64,000 nt of DNA. Origin: an uncultured Collinsella sp. (GTDB taxonomy: Bacteria; Actinomycetota; Coriobacteriia; Coriobacteriales; Coriobacteriaceae). The notes beneath the pieces were generated by a model. It made no database searches and had not been told where the DNA came from. It worked only from the letters and a program-made list of their open reading frames with translations. This document shows positions 43,082-52,323 of this stretch, piece by piece (positions within the stretch are counted from its first letter, which is position 1; the number at the start of each line of letters is the position of its first letter). A program made the position numbers and the translations under genes. The stretch lies in assembly GCA_958415665.1 (NCBI GenBank), contig CATYZK010000001.1:156603-220602 (forward strand). The letters are read 5' to 3'.

Positions 43082-44365
43082 ATGTCACTTGCAGCTCAAC
43101 AATCGCTCGAATCCCATTACGTTATGCATACCTTTGGCCGCTCTCCGGTCGAGTTTGTCGAGGGCCACGGCATGAAGCTCACCGGCGACGATGGCCGCGA
43201 GTATCTCGACTTTCTTGCTGGTATCGGTGTGTGCAGCTTGGGCCATGGCAACCCTGCTGTGCTCTCGGCGCTCGAGGCACAAACCAAAAAGCTCATGCAT
43301 GTCTCCAATTACTTCTACATTGAGCAGCGCGGCCAGGTCGCGGCGCTGCTGTCCAAGCTTGCTAACGACGACGTGGATGGTGCGCGCGTGCTTGCCGATG
43401 CCATTGCCGCTGGCGATGAGACCACGGCCGCCGCGCTCGGTGCTCCTGCTGCGGACGAGCAGGTGTGGGAGACGTTCTTTGCCAACTCCGGCGCCGAGGC
43501 TAACGAGGGCTCGATGAAGCTTGCGCGTCTGTACGCCAAGCGGGCCGGTAACGGCGGCAATACCATCGTGTGCATGCGCGGCGGTTTCCACGGCCGTACG
43601 CTCGAGACCATTGCCGCCACCATGCAGGATTGGCTGCAGGACAGCTTCCGTCCTCTGCCGGGCGGCTTTGTGGCCTGCACGCCCAACGACGTCGACGAGC
43701 TGCGTGCGATCTTTAAGCAGCTGGGAAGCGAGATCTGCGCTGTGATGCTCGAGCCGATTCAGGGCGAAAGCGGCGTGCACCCTATGACCGAGGAGTTTAT
43801 GGCGGCGGCGCGCGACTTGGCGCACGAGGTGGGCGCCGTGCTTATCGCCGACGAGGTCCAGTGCGGTATCTTCCGCTCCGGCAAGCCGTTTGCATTCCAG
43901 ACCTATGGCGTGGAGCCCGACATCATGAGCCTTGCCAAGGGCATTGCCGATGGTGTGCCCATGGGCGCCGTGGTGGCCAAGAAGGAGATCGCCGATGTCT
44001 TTAAGCCCGGCGACCATGGCTCAACTTTTGGCGGCAGCTGCTTGGCCGTCGCGGCGTGCGCCGCGACGCTCTCCGCGCTCGTGCGCGGCGATTATGCCGA
44101 CCACGCTGCCAAGGTGGGCGCCTATATGGAGGCAAAACTCGCCAAGTTACCGCATGTTACCGATGTGCGCGGTCGCGGCTTGATGCTCGGCTGCGACCTG
44201 GATGATGCCGCGGGCGACGCGCATGATATTGTTGCCCGCGCGCTGGCCGCCGGTGCCGTGATTAACGCTACGGGTGCCCATACGCTGCGTTTCCTGCCGC
44301 CGCTCGTGTGCGAAGAGGCCGACGTGGACAGCCTAATCGAGATCCTGGCGGGTGTCTTGGGCTAA
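43082..44365 (+). CDS. argD: Acetylornithine aminotransferase
   Basis: A 427-residue PLP enzyme; ATG 43082. Motifs: FFANSGAEANEGSMKLAR, MRGGFHGRT, IADEVQCGIFRSG, and the PLP-lysine region SLAKGIADGVPMGA, then FGGSCLAVAA. It converts N-acetylglutamate semialdehyde to N-acetylornithine. It is the last gene of the argCJBD cluster, which ends in a long imperfect terminator-like hairpin. An insertion relative to shorter homologues contains residues about 90-120 (DVDGARVLADAIAAG). Confidence 0.94.
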   Translation: MSLAAQQSLESHYVMHTFGRSPVEFVEGHGMKLTGDDGREYLDFLAGIGVCSLGHGNPAVLSALEAQTKKLMHVSNYFYIEQRGQVAALLSKLANDDVDGARVLADAIAAGDETTAAALGAPAADEQVWETFFANSGAEANEGSMKLARLYAKRAGNGGNTIVCMRGGFHGRTLETIAATMQDWLQDSFRPLPGGFVACTPNDVDELRAIFKQLGSEICAVMLEPIQGESGVHPMTEEFMAAARDLAHEVGAVLIADEVQCGIFRSGKPFAFQTYGVEPDIMSLAKGIADGVPMGAVVAKKEIADVFKPGDHGSTFGGSCLAVAACAATLSALVRGDYADHAAKVGAYMEAKLAKLPHVTDVRGRGLMLGCDLDDAAGDAHDIVARALAAGAVINATGAHTLRFLPPLVCEEADVDSLIEILAGVLG

Positions 44366-44389
44366 CGCGGCGCAATAACTCAATTTGGA

Positions 44390-44455
44390 CCGGGTTCCGG
44401 ACTGCGGACGTGCCATATGCGGCACGATTCGGCGGTCTGGAGCCCGTTTTGCCAT
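44390..44455 (+). terminator. Imperfect terminator-like hairpin after argD
   Basis: CGGGTTCCGGACTGC... and ...GGTCTGGAGCCCG form a long imperfect stem with an inner GTGCC-ATAT-GGCAC hairpin, followed by TTTTG. Confidence 0.6.
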
Positions 44456-44479
44456 AAATCTGCAATGGCCAGGAGAGCC

Positions 44480-44699
44480 TTTGGACAAAAAATGCCAAAT
44501 ATGAGTACTGTCACCAGTTGAATCTCATATGAAACCGACTACCTAGGATTAGTTAGACCACACATGTTCAGTTATGTTAATGGGAAAACAGCTAGTAAAG
44601 GCTTCAAATCGCTGATTCAGAGCTAGATTTATCCAGCGAAACCCAAAAATCGCTGCTACAAAATTGGTAGCAGTACTCATTTTTGCCATTTTTTGGCCA
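44480..44699. mobile_element. MITE-like AT-rich element with 30-base inverted termini
   Basis: The left end (44480-44510, TTTGGACAAAAAATGCCAAA...) and right end (44671-44699, ...TTTGCCATTTTTTGGCCA) are inverted repeats with about 25 of 29 matching positions. The 160 bases between are AT-rich in a GC-rich neighbourhood and hold no family gene. The length, inverted termini and composition fit a non-autonomous miniature element. No clear target-site duplication is seen. Confidence 0.5.
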
Positions 44700-44783
44700 C
44701 GACCTTTGTGACAGACGTGCTGGCGGGTTCGAATCCCTCTGCGATGGGCCAAAAAAGAAAGGCCCCCATAGCTGGGAGCCTAT

Positions 44784-44809
44784 CAAATCAGTGGTGGGCG
44801 ATGAGGGAT
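44784..44809 (-). repeat. Partial copy of the tRNA-Val 3' end
   Basis: Twenty-six bases (CAAATCAGTGGTGGGCGATG...) are identical to 44972-44997, the 3' end of the tRNA-Val gene with its downstream flank. On the minus strand it is followed by a terminator-like GGCTCCC-AGCTAT-GGGGGCC hairpin and a T run at 44755-44780. T-arm-like fragments (GCGGGTTCGAATCCC) occur nearby at 44726-44740 and 44908-44922. Confidence 0.7.
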
Positions 44810-44940
44810 GTCCGCGTGCGGCTGGCGCCGCCCGCGCCCCGCTTCGTCGCTCCGCTCCTCGCGTGCTGCGCTGGAAAACGCTTCGCGTTTCCTCAGCTCC
44901 GCACCCTTGCGGGTTCGAATCCCATGAAATAGGCCCAAAC

Positions 44941-44970
44941 AAAAAAACGGTCCCCTTTCGAGGACCGTTT
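44941..44970 (-). terminator. Terminator of tRNA-Val
   Basis: On the minus strand AAACGGTCC / GGACCGTTT with a loop CTTTCGA-type and a T run (44941-44947). Confidence 0.85.
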
Positions 44971-44979
44971 CCAAATCAG

Positions 44980-45055
44980 TGGTGGGCGATGAGGGATTCG
45001 AACCCCCAGCCTTGTGCGTGTAAAGCACCTGCGCTAACCGTTGCGCCAATCGCCC
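44980..45055 (-). tRNA. tRNA-Val (anticodon TAC)
   Basis: Minus-strand cloverleaf: acceptor GGGCGAT / ATCGCCC, D-arm GCGC...GCGC, anticodon loop TTTACAC (TAC), T-arm GGGTTCGAATCCC, and an encoded CCA end at 44980-44982. The anticodon stem has one mismatch at its outer pair. A partial copy of its 3' end lies 170 bases downstream. Confidence 0.92.
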
Positions 45056-45242
45056 GTGCGGAGAGAGTATAGCAAAACAATCGCCTCATTCATCTCATAT
45101 CCATTAAAGGTAACCGGCGCGTGTCACAGCGGAGCTGATTCAGTTGAGATTGCCTGAACATTCCGCCCCTCTTTACGCCCTCGGGTATACTCAAAAGCTA
45201 CTGATTCGATTTGATGCCCAGCAACAGCAGAGGGGATAGTAT

Positions 45243-47123
45243 ATGTGCGGTTTTGTCGGTTTTGTCGGTGGGACGGATAACCAATCCGAGGTGCTCACCA
45301 AGATGATGGACCGCATCGTCCATCGCGGTCCCGACATGGGCGGTCAGTTTATCGACGGCCGCGTTGCCCTGGGCTTCCGCCGCTTGTCGATCCTCGACCT
45401 GACCGAGGCCGGCGCTCAGCCCATGGCCAATGAGGACGGCAGCGTCGTTATCGTCTTCAACGGCGAGATCTACAACTTCCAAGAACTCCGTTCCGAGCTC
45501 GAGGCCAAGGGCTATAAGTTCCACTGCGGCGCCGACACCGAGAGCCTCCTGCACGGCTACGAGGAGTGGGGCGAGGCAGTACTCGATCGCTTGCGCGGTA
45601 TGTACGCCTTCGTCATCTGGGACAAGAAGAAGAACAAGCTTTTTGGCGCCCGCGATATCTTTGGCATCAAGCCACTCTACTACTATCCCATGGCCGATGC
45701 GGGCGACGGCGCTCCGGGCGTGCTCTTTGGTTCCGAGATCAAGAGCTTCCTGGACTACCCGCACTTCCACAAAGCGGTCAACAAAAAGGCCCTGCGTCCG
45801 TACATGACGCTGCAGTATTCGGCAACCGAGGAGACCTTCTTTGAGGGTGTCTACAAGCTGCCGCCGGCGCATTACTTTACCGTAGACATCCCGACCGGCA
45901 AGATGAACATCGAGCGCTACTGGGATTGTGATTACTCTGCCGTCGAGAAGCCGTTCGAGGAGTACGTCGACGAGCTGGACGAGGTCGTGCACGAGAGCGT
46001 CGAGGCCCATCGCATCGCCGACGTCAAGGTCGCGTCGTTCCTCTCCGGCGGCGTCGACTCCAGCTACATCGCCGCTTGCCTCATGCCCGACAAGACCTTC
46101 TCGGTGGGCTTCGATTACAAGAATTTCAACGAGACCAACTACGCCAAGGAGCTTTCCGATAAGCTCGGCGTCGAGAACGTTCGCAAGATGATTACAGCCG
46201 ACGAGTTCTTCGGTGCGCTCGAGGACATCCAGTATCACATGGACGAGCCGCAGTCCAACCTGTCTTCCGTGCCGCTGTGGTTCTTGGCCGAGATGGCCCG
46301 CAAGGACGTCACCGTCGTGCTTTCGGGCGAAGGCGCCGACGAGCTCTTTGGCGGCTACGCCTACTACGAGGACACGGTCCCGGTCCGCAAGTACAAAAAG
46401 ACGGTGCCGCTGCCCATCCGTCGCGCGCTCGGTAACCTGGCGTTGCATATGCCGTACTTCAAGGGACATAACTTCCTGGTCAAGGGTGCCGAGATCCCTG
46501 AGAAGTCGTTCCTGGGACAGGCTCTGGTATGGCCGGAGCGCGAGGTCGACGACGTGCTCAAGCCCGAGTACAACACCGGCGATGGCGCCTTCGAGCTTGC
46601 CGCTCCCATCTATGCGCGCGTGAAGGGTCAGCCCGAGCTGGTCAAGAAACAGTACCTGGACATGAACATGTGGCTCCCGGGCGACATTCTGCTCAAGGCC
46701 GACAAGATGTGCATGGCGCACTCGCTGGAGCTGCGCGTGCCCTTCCTGGACCGCAAAGTCATGGAGTTCGCCGAGCACATTCCCGACCGCTACCGCATCA
46801 ACGAGAACGGCAACAAACAGGTACTCCGCCACGCTGCCAACAAGTCGCTGCCCGATGAGTGGGCCACCCGTCCCAAGGTGGGCTTCCCGGTGCCGATTGT
46901 CTACTGGCTGCGCGAGCAAAAGTGGTACGACTATGTCAAGGAGTACTTCACCGCGCCGTGGGCAAGCGAGTTCTTCGATACCGACGAGCTCATGCACCTG
47001 CTCGATCTGCACTTTGCGGGCAAGGGCGATTTCCAGCGCAAGATCTATACGCCGCTCGTGTTCCTGGTGTGGTACAAGCGCTTCTTTATCGACGAGGACC
47101 AGCCCGCTGTTCAGGCTGCCTAG
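45243..47123 (+). CDS. asnB: Asparagine synthase (glutamine-hydrolysing)
   Basis: A 626-residue protein; start MCGFVGFVGG with Cys2 the amidotransferase nucleophile. The class II glutaminase domain (1-220) has HRGPDMGGQ and FNGEIYNFQELR; the synthetase domain (about 240-590) has the SGGVDSSYIAA PP-loop (SGGxDS) and VLSGEGADELFGGYAYY. It makes asparagine from aspartate using glutamine nitrogen and ATP. It is probably monocistronic, with a promoter in the 180 bases between tRNA-Val and its start (TATACT near 45186) and a terminator at 47149. Confidence 0.95.
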   Translation: MCGFVGFVGGTDNQSEVLTKMMDRIVHRGPDMGGQFIDGRVALGFRRLSILDLTEAGAQPMANEDGSVVIVFNGEIYNFQELRSELEAKGYKFHCGADTESLLHGYEEWGEAVLDRLRGMYAFVIWDKKKNKLFGARDIFGIKPLYYYPMADAGDGAPGVLFGSEIKSFLDYPHFHKAVNKKALRPYMTLQYSATEETFFEGVYKLPPAHYFTVDIPTGKMNIERYWDCDYSAVEKPFEEYVDELDEVVHESVEAHRIADVKVASFLSGGVDSSYIAACLMPDKTFSVGFDYKNFNETNYAKELSDKLGVENVRKMITADEFFGALEDIQYHMDEPQSNLSSVPLWFLAEMARKDVTVVLSGEGADELFGGYAYYEDTVPVRKYKKTVPLPIRRALGNLALHMPYFKGHNFLVKGAEIPEKSFLGQALVWPEREVDDVLKPEYNTGDGAFELAAPIYARVKGQPELVKKQYLDMNMWLPGDILLKADKMCMAHSLELRVPFLDRKVMEFAEHIPDRYRINENGNKQVLRHAANKSLPDEWATRPKVGFPVPIVYWLREQKWYDYVKEYFTAPWASEFFDTDELMHLLDLHFAGKGDFQRKIYTPLVFLVWYKRFFIDEDQPAVQAA

Positions 47124-47148
47124 CCTCGGCTTACGAACGCCTGCGCGT

Positions 47149-47173
47149 AACGGCTCCTCCGGGAGCCGTTTTT
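47149..47173 (+). terminator. Terminator of asnB
   Basis: AACGGCTCC-TCC-GGGAGCCGTT followed by TTTG. Confidence 0.88.
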
Positions 47174-47235
47174 GCGTGGGTGCGTTTCAGTTACTATAAA
47201 AACCGTCCCTGCCAAATGGCTGAGAAAGGTGAAAG

Positions 47236-48798
47236 ATGCACCATTCGGATTCCGCGACCGTGACCACGGTCGATACGCTTGCCAAGCTTCTCGATGTGTG
47301 CGGTGAGCTGCGCGCATCAGAGCAGGTTGACGAGCGTGCCGTGATCGGCTGCTCGTTTGATTCGCGCGCGGTCTCGGCAGGTGACGTGTTCTTTTGCAAA
47401 GGCGCTGCCTTTAAGCCTGCGTTTTTGAGCATGGCGCTCGATGCGGGCGCCGTCGCATTTGTGTGCGAAGAGTCGCTGGTCGAGTCTCTGGAGCCGCTGG
47501 CGCAGGAGAGCGGTGCTGCGATGCTGGTTGTTGATAGCGTTCGCACGGCCATGGCCCTGTTGCCGCCGGAGGTCTACGACCGTCCCGACCACGACGTCAA
47601 GATCGTGGGCATCACCGGTACCAAGGGAAAGACCACGGCCGCTTTTATGCTCCAGTCGATTATCAAAGCGGCGGGCGAGTCCTGCGGCATGATCGGCTCG
47701 GTGAGTACCGACGATGGTATCGAGTGCTACGAGAGCACCAATACCACGCCAGAGGCCCCCGAGGTTTGGCGCCATATCGCCAACTGCCGTGAGGCCGGTC
47801 GCCAGTCCATGGTCATGGAGGTCTCGAGCCAGGCGCTCAAGTACCAACGCGTCGAGAATCTGCCGTTTGACGTGGCGTGCTTCCTCAACATCGGCCGTGA
47901 CCACATCTCGCCGATCGAACACCCCACGTTTGAGGATTATTTTGAGAGCAAACTCAGGATCTTTGACCAAGCAAAGACCGCCGTGGTGAATCTGGGCACC
48001 GAAGAGGTTGACCGTGTGCTGGAGGCAGCGTCGACGGCCGAGCGCTTGGTGACCGTTGGCGTCGAGCATCCCGAGGCAAGCCTGTGGGCAAGCGATGTCC
48101 GCGTGGTCGGCTTTAACATCGAGTTTAACCTGCATGGCCTGTGTGCCGACGAGTCCGAGGCGGGGGAGAAGATCCTGCTGGGTATCGCGGGAGACTTTAA
48201 CGTGGAGAACGCGCTGGTCGCTATCGCCGCTGCGCACGAGATCGGCATCGGTATCGAGGCTATCAAGAAGGGCCTCTCCAAGCTTCGTGTGCCGGGCCGC
48301 ATGGAGGTCGTGGAGTCGAAGGACGGCCGCGTGATCTGCGTCGTTGACTATGCGCACAACCAGCTTTCGTTCCGTTCGCTTTTCTCGTCGGTCAAGCGCG
48401 CGTTTCCCACTAGCCCGGTCATTGCAGTGTTTGGCGCTGCCGGCGGCAAGGCGCAGGAGCGCCGCGAGCAGCTTCCGCGCGAGGCCGCACCATATTCCGA
48501 CCTGATGATTTTTGCCAACGAGGACCCGGCTCACGAGGACCCGATGAAGGTCTGTCGCGAGCTTGCCGAACATGTTCCCGACGATACGCCGAACAAGATC
48601 ATCCTCGATCGCGAAACCGCTGTGCATGCGGCGTTCAAGGCGGCGCGCGAGGAGTACGTCAACCCCGATGCTCCTACCATTGTCTTGCTGCTGGCAAAGG
48701 GTGACGAGGAGCTCATGCACGTGGGCGACGAGTTCGTGCCCATCGAGAGCGACCTTTCGTTGGCCAATCGCCTGATCGATGTTACCCAGTTTGACTAA
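47236..48798 (+). CDS. murE: UDP-N-acetylmuramyl-tripeptide synthetase (MurE)
   Basis: A 520-residue Mur ligase; ATG 47236 after GAAAGGTGAAAG. ATP-binding GITGTKGKTTAAF near residue 130; TTPEAPEVWRH, VSSQALKYQRV and NIGRDHISPIEHPTFEDYF follow. The amino-acid-specificity motif of meso-diaminopimelate enzymes (DNPR) is here EDPAHEDP (near 428-435), as in L-lysine-type enzymes with DNPA. Addition of L-Lys or L-Orn rather than DAP is therefore likely; the known Orn-type wall of Collinsella would fit, if the genus is right. It is followed by a HAD phosphatase and murI. Confidence 0.93.
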   Translation: MHHSDSATVTTVDTLAKLLDVCGELRASEQVDERAVIGCSFDSRAVSAGDVFFCKGAAFKPAFLSMALDAGAVAFVCEESLVESLEPLAQESGAAMLVVDSVRTAMALLPPEVYDRPDHDVKIVGITGTKGKTTAAFMLQSIIKAAGESCGMIGSVSTDDGIECYESTNTTPEAPEVWRHIANCREAGRQSMVMEVSSQALKYQRVENLPFDVACFLNIGRDHISPIEHPTFEDYFESKLRIFDQAKTAVVNLGTEEVDRVLEAASTAERLVTVGVEHPEASLWASDVRVVGFNIEFNLHGLCADESEAGEKILLGIAGDFNVENALVAIAAAHEIGIGIEAIKKGLSKLRVPGRMEVVESKDGRVICVVDYAHNQLSFRSLFSSVKRAFPTSPVIAVFGAAGGKAQERREQLPREAAPYSDLMIFANEDPAHEDPMKVCRELAEHVPDDTPNKIILDRETAVHAAFKAAREEYVNPDAPTIVLLLAKGDEELMHVGDEFVPIESDLSLANRLIDVTQFD

Positions 48799-48905
48799 TG
48801 AACCATGACAGCGGCGGCGCCCTGAGTGCGCTGTCGCCATAAGCGTGTTCCCTCAAGCAAAGCATGCCGTCCAAGTCCAAACCCTTCTACGTAAACGGAG
48901 TAACC

Positions 48906-49817
48906 ATGTCCCACAACACCCTGCCGACCGTTGCCGAGCTTTCGGGCGAGATGCGCGAGCGCTTGGCCAAGGTCAAGTACGTCTTTACCGACCTGGATGC
49001 CACGATGCTCGCACCCGGCTCGTGCGTGCTGCGCGACAACGACGGCAACCCCTCGACCAAACTCGTCGAGGCCGTCGTGGCACTTGCCCGCGCTGGTATT
49101 CAGGTGGTTCCCACCTCGGGCCGCAACCGCACCATGATCCACGAGGATGCGCGCGTGCTCGGCCTCAACTCCTACATTGGTGAGATGGGCGGCCTGGTCA
49201 TGTACGACCTCAAAGCCAACGATTGGGAGTATCTGACCGGCGACATGCCCTACGACCCTTCTTGCGGCCTCACGCCGCACCAGGTGATCGAGCAGACCGG
49301 CGTGTGCGAGAAGATTCTCGCCCGCTGGCCGCACAAGATCGAGTATCACAACGACATGTCGACCGGCTACAAGTACCGCGAGGTCACCGTCGGCATGCGC
49401 GGCGACATCCCCGATGACGAGGCGCAGGCCATCCTCGACGAGGCCGGCTGCGGCCTGGTGTGGGCCTGTAACGGTCACCTGACGCATCTGTCCAAGCCGA
49501 CGACGCTCGAGCTCGATCGCGTCGAGGACGGTCGCGCATTCAACATCAACCCCGCGGGCCTCAACAAAGGCGTCGCCATTGCGCGCTTCTGCGAGCACCT
49601 GGGTATCAAACGCGAGGAGACGTTGGCGCTCGGCGATTCCGAGTCTGACTTCTACATGGCCGATCACGTGGGCACGTTCTGTCTGGTCGAGAATGGCCTG
49701 ACGAGCGCCGGCGCGCCCGAGTTCCTGGCTGCTTGCGAGAACGCTTTCGTTACGCGCGGCAAAATTGTCGACGGTTGGGCGGCGACGGCAGAGCTGCTGG
49801 TCGCGGCGCGTTCGTAG
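48906..49817 (+). CDS. HAD-IIB phosphatase with variant motif I (DLDATML)
   Basis: A 303-residue protein; ATG 48906 with ACGGAG upstream. HAD motif I is DLDATML (DxDxT with Ala in place of the usual Gly), motif II TSGRNRTM, the lysine in GLNKGVAIARF and motif IV ALGDSESDFYMAD. It belongs to the Cof/phosphoglycolate-phosphatase-like group. The substrate is unknown. It lies between murE and murI, so a cell-wall-related substrate is possible. Confidence 0.86.
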   Translation: MSHNTLPTVAELSGEMRERLAKVKYVFTDLDATMLAPGSCVLRDNDGNPSTKLVEAVVALARAGIQVVPTSGRNRTMIHEDARVLGLNSYIGEMGGLVMYDLKANDWEYLTGDMPYDPSCGLTPHQVIEQTGVCEKILARWPHKIEYHNDMSTGYKYREVTVGMRGDIPDDEAQAILDEAGCGLVWACNGHLTHLSKPTTLELDRVEDGRAFNINPAGLNKGVAIARFCEHLGIKREETLALGDSESDFYMADHVGTFCLVENGLTSAGAPEFLAACENAFVTRGKIVDGWAATAELLVAARS

Positions 49818-49870
49818 CGCGGCGTCGCCGCACTTGGATATGTCTTTTCGAGAGAGAATCTGGTGAGGTA

Positions 49871-50755
49871 ATGTCCGATATCGAGAATCCGGCAGGCGAC
49901 ACGCGCCCGATTGGCGTGTTCGATTCTGGTTTGGGCGGTCTGACGGTTGCGCGCGCCATCGCGACGGCGCTGCCGCACGAGTCCGTCTACTACTTCGGCG
50001 ACACCAAACGCTGTCCCTACGGCACGCGCACCGAGGATGAGGTGCGCTCATTTGCGTTGCAGGCGGGTCGTTGGCTTTCGAAGCACGACGTCAAGATTAT
50101 GGTCATCGCCTGCAACACGGCGACCGCCGCGGCCTTGCGTCTGGCCCAGCAGGTGCTCGACGTCCCCGTCATCGGCGTGATCGCGCCGGGTGCCCGTGCG
50201 GCAATCAACAGCACCCGCTCGCGTCGCGTGGGCGTGCTCGCCACCAACCTCACCATTCGCTCGGGCGCCTACACGCGCGCCATTCAGGACCTAGATGCCG
50301 GCGTCGATGTATACGGCTGTCCTGCCTCGAGCTTTGTCGAGGTTGTCGAACACGAGCTCGCCTCGGGTGCACATCTGCAAGAGCAGTGGCTTGAGAACGA
50401 GGACATCTTCGATACGCCTGCCGTGCGTGCGCTGGTGGGTGCCACGGTTGAGCCGCTGCGCGACCACGGTATCGATACCGTGGTGCTCGGCTGTACGCAT
50501 TTTCCGCTGTTGGTGGGACCTATCCGCCATGCGCTGGGGCCTGGGGTGCGCGTCGTGAGTTCCGCCGAGGAGACCACGCGCGAGCTGACCGACATCCTTA
50601 CGCGCCGCGAGCAGCTGGCGGGCGACGCCGCCGAGCCGCAGCATCGTTTTGCCACGACGGCCGATAACATTGCCGAGTTTGCGGTGGCGGGCAGCTTTAT
50701 CTTTGGTCAGCCGCTCAAGAGCATTGAGCATATCGATATCGATGAGCTGAAATAG
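49871..50755 (+). CDS. murI: Glutamate racemase
   Basis: A 294-residue protein; ATG 49871 with GGTGAGG upstream. Family pattern: IGVFDSGLGGLTVARAI, YFGDTKRCPYGTRTEDEV, the catalytic cysteines in IACNTATAAAL and LGCTHFPLL. It supplies D-glutamate to peptidoglycan, in agreement with murE two genes upstream. It is followed by rph with 54 bases between them. Confidence 0.96.
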   Translation: MSDIENPAGDTRPIGVFDSGLGGLTVARAIATALPHESVYYFGDTKRCPYGTRTEDEVRSFALQAGRWLSKHDVKIMVIACNTATAAALRLAQQVLDVPVIGVIAPGARAAINSTRSRRVGVLATNLTIRSGAYTRAIQDLDAGVDVYGCPASSFVEVVEHELASGAHLQEQWLENEDIFDTPAVRALVGATVEPLRDHGIDTVVLGCTHFPLLVGPIRHALGPGVRVVSSAEETTRELTDILTRREQLAGDAAEPQHRFATTADNIAEFAVAGSFIFGQPLKSIEHIDIDELK

Positions 50756-50809
50756 ATGTAAGGCCGCCGCCAAAGCCTTCGCCACACCTTATGCCGAAAG
50801 GATTTTTCT

Positions 50810-51535
50810 ATGGAGTACATGCAGGTCAACCGCGCCAACGGTCGCGCCGCCAACGAGTTACGCCCCGTTAAGCTCACCCGTGGCGTCATGAAGCACGCCC
50901 ACGGTTCGTGCCTGGCCGAGTTTGGCGACACGCGCGTGCTGTGTGCCGCCACTATCGAGGAGGGCGTGCCGGGCTGGCGCAAGGGCGCCAAGGCCGGTTG
51001 GGTAACGGCGGAGTACGCCATGCTGCCGGCGTCGACCGGCAAGCGCTGTAAGCGCGAGCACGCCAACCGCAAGGGCCGCTCCATGGAGATCGAGCGCCTC
51101 ATTGGCCGCAGCCTGCGTACCGTCGTCAACATGAAGGCGCTCGGCGAGTACACCGTCACCGTCGACTGCGACGTGATCCAGGCCGATGGCGGTACGCGTA
51201 CGGCGAGCATTACCGGCGCCTGGGTGGCGCTGCACGACGCCCTTGCTATGTGGGTCGAGGCGGGTAAGCTCGAGCGCATCCCGCTCACAGGCCAGGTTGC
51301 CGCGATTTCCATGGGCGTTGTCGACGGCAACACCCTGCTTGACCTGGATTATTCCGAGGACAGTCACGCCGAGGTCGACATGAACCTTGTCGCCACCGAT
51401 ACCGGTGAGATGATCGAGCTCCAGGGCACCGGCGAGCAGGCACCCTTCGACCGCAAGCGCCTCAATGCCCTGCTCGATCTGGGCGACAAGGGCATTGCCG
51501 AGCTTATCGAGCTCCAGCGCCAAGCCCTTGCCTAA
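50810..51535 (+). CDS. rph: Ribonuclease PH
   Basis: A 241-residue protein; ATG 50810 after AAAGGAT. Motifs: [60 protein letters not shown] (the RNase PH Arg/Glu cluster), [20 protein letters not shown], and [14 protein letters not shown]. It trims tRNA 3' ends by phosphorolysis. It often neighbours rdgB, as here. Confidence 0.96.
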   Translation: MEYMQVNRANGRAANELRPVKLTRGVMKHAHGSCLAEFGDTRVLCAATIEEGVPGWRKGAKAGWVTAEYAMLPASTGKRCKREHANRKGRSMEIERLIGRSLRTVVNMKALGEYTVTVDCDVIQADGGTRTASITGAWVALHDALAMWVEAGKLERIPLTGQVAAISMGVVDGNTLLDLDYSEDSHAEVDMNLVATDTGEMIELQGTGEQAPFDRKRLNALLDLGDKGIAELIELQRQALA

Positions 51536-51570
51536 CCTGCCAAAAAGGGACAGGTTTATTTTGGCAGGTT
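51534..51570. repeat. Palindromic repeat with GGGACAGGTTTA core, copy 2
   Basis: AACCTGCCAAAA / TTTTGGCAGGTT perfect 12-bp arms around AGGGACAGGTTTA, overlapping the last bases of the rph stop codon. Followed by TTATCTGGGAAAACGT, nearly the same as after the copy at 25853-25877. Confidence 0.85.
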
Positions 51571-51678
51571 TTATCTGGGAAAACGTCGAAGTATAAGACT
51601 GCCGTTGATTGAGAGGGGAGAGGCGGAGACCCTCGTCGTCCTCAACACGGCATTGCTATAGAGACAAGGAGGCCAGCT

Positions 51679-52320
51679 ATGGCACTTGAGAAGATTGACA
51701 TCGACACCCTCGACCCGGCGGCGACCATTGTCGTGGCAACGGGCAACGCCCATAAGCTCACCGAGATCGAGGCCATTCTGGGCAAGGTCATGCCAGAGGT
51801 GCGCTTTGTGGCGCTCGGCCAGCTGGGCGATTTTGAGGACCCCGAGGAAAACGGCACGACGTTTTTGGAGAACGCCATCATCAAGGCGCAGGCTGCCGTC
51901 GAAGAGACGGGGCTCATGGCCATTGCCGACGATTCGGGCCTGGTCGTCGACGCGCTGGACGGTGAGCCCGGTGTGTATAGCGCGCGCTACGCGGGCGTTC
52001 ACGGTGACGATGCCGCAAACAATGCCAAGCTGCTCGTGAATCTGGAGGGTGTGGCCGACGAGGACCGCACTGCGCGCTTTATGAGCGTCGTCGCGCTCAT
52101 CGACACGGACGGTTTGGTCACCTATGGTGAGGGCGCCTGCGAGGGCGTTATCGCACACGAGGGCCGCGGCGATCACGGCTTTGGCTACGACCCGCTGTTC
52201 CTGCCGGTCGACACGCCGGGCAAGACCATGGCCGAGCTGACGGCGGACGAGAAGAACGCCATCAGCCATCGATTCCATGCGCTCGAGCACCTATCCGCCA
52301 AACTGACGGGCGAGGAGTAG
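51679..52320 (+). CDS. rdgB: XTP/dITP pyrophosphatase (RdgB/HAM1)
   Basis: A 213-residue protein; ATG 51679 with AAGGAGG. Pattern: IVVATGNAHKLTEIEAIL, GTTFLENAIIKAQAAVEETGLMAIADDSGLVVDAL, YSARYAGVHGDDAANNAKLL and HGFGYDPLFLPVDTPGKTMAEL. It removes non-canonical purine triphosphates. It ends 3 bases before dtd, so the two are an operon. Confidence 0.95.
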   Translation: MALEKIDIDTLDPAATIVVATGNAHKLTEIEAILGKVMPEVRFVALGQLGDFEDPEENGTTFLENAIIKAQAAVEETGLMAIADDSGLVVDALDGEPGVYSARYAGVHGDDAANNAKLLVNLEGVADEDRTARFMSVVALIDTDGLVTYGEGACEGVIAHEGRGDHGFGYDPLFLPVDTPGKTMAELTADEKNAISHRFHALEHLSAKLTGEE

Positions 52321-52323
52321 GCC

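Noticed and set aside
44549..44752. 67-codon minus-strand frame through the MITE-like element
   Set aside because: An inner part starts MSTATNFVAAIFGF, but it crosses the element and a T-arm fragment, has no ribosome site and no family match.
44726..44760. Possible second tRNA on the plus strand (GCGGGTTCGAATCCC)
   Set aside because: Only a T-arm-like piece exists; no matching acceptor, D-arm or anticodon arm was found upstream.
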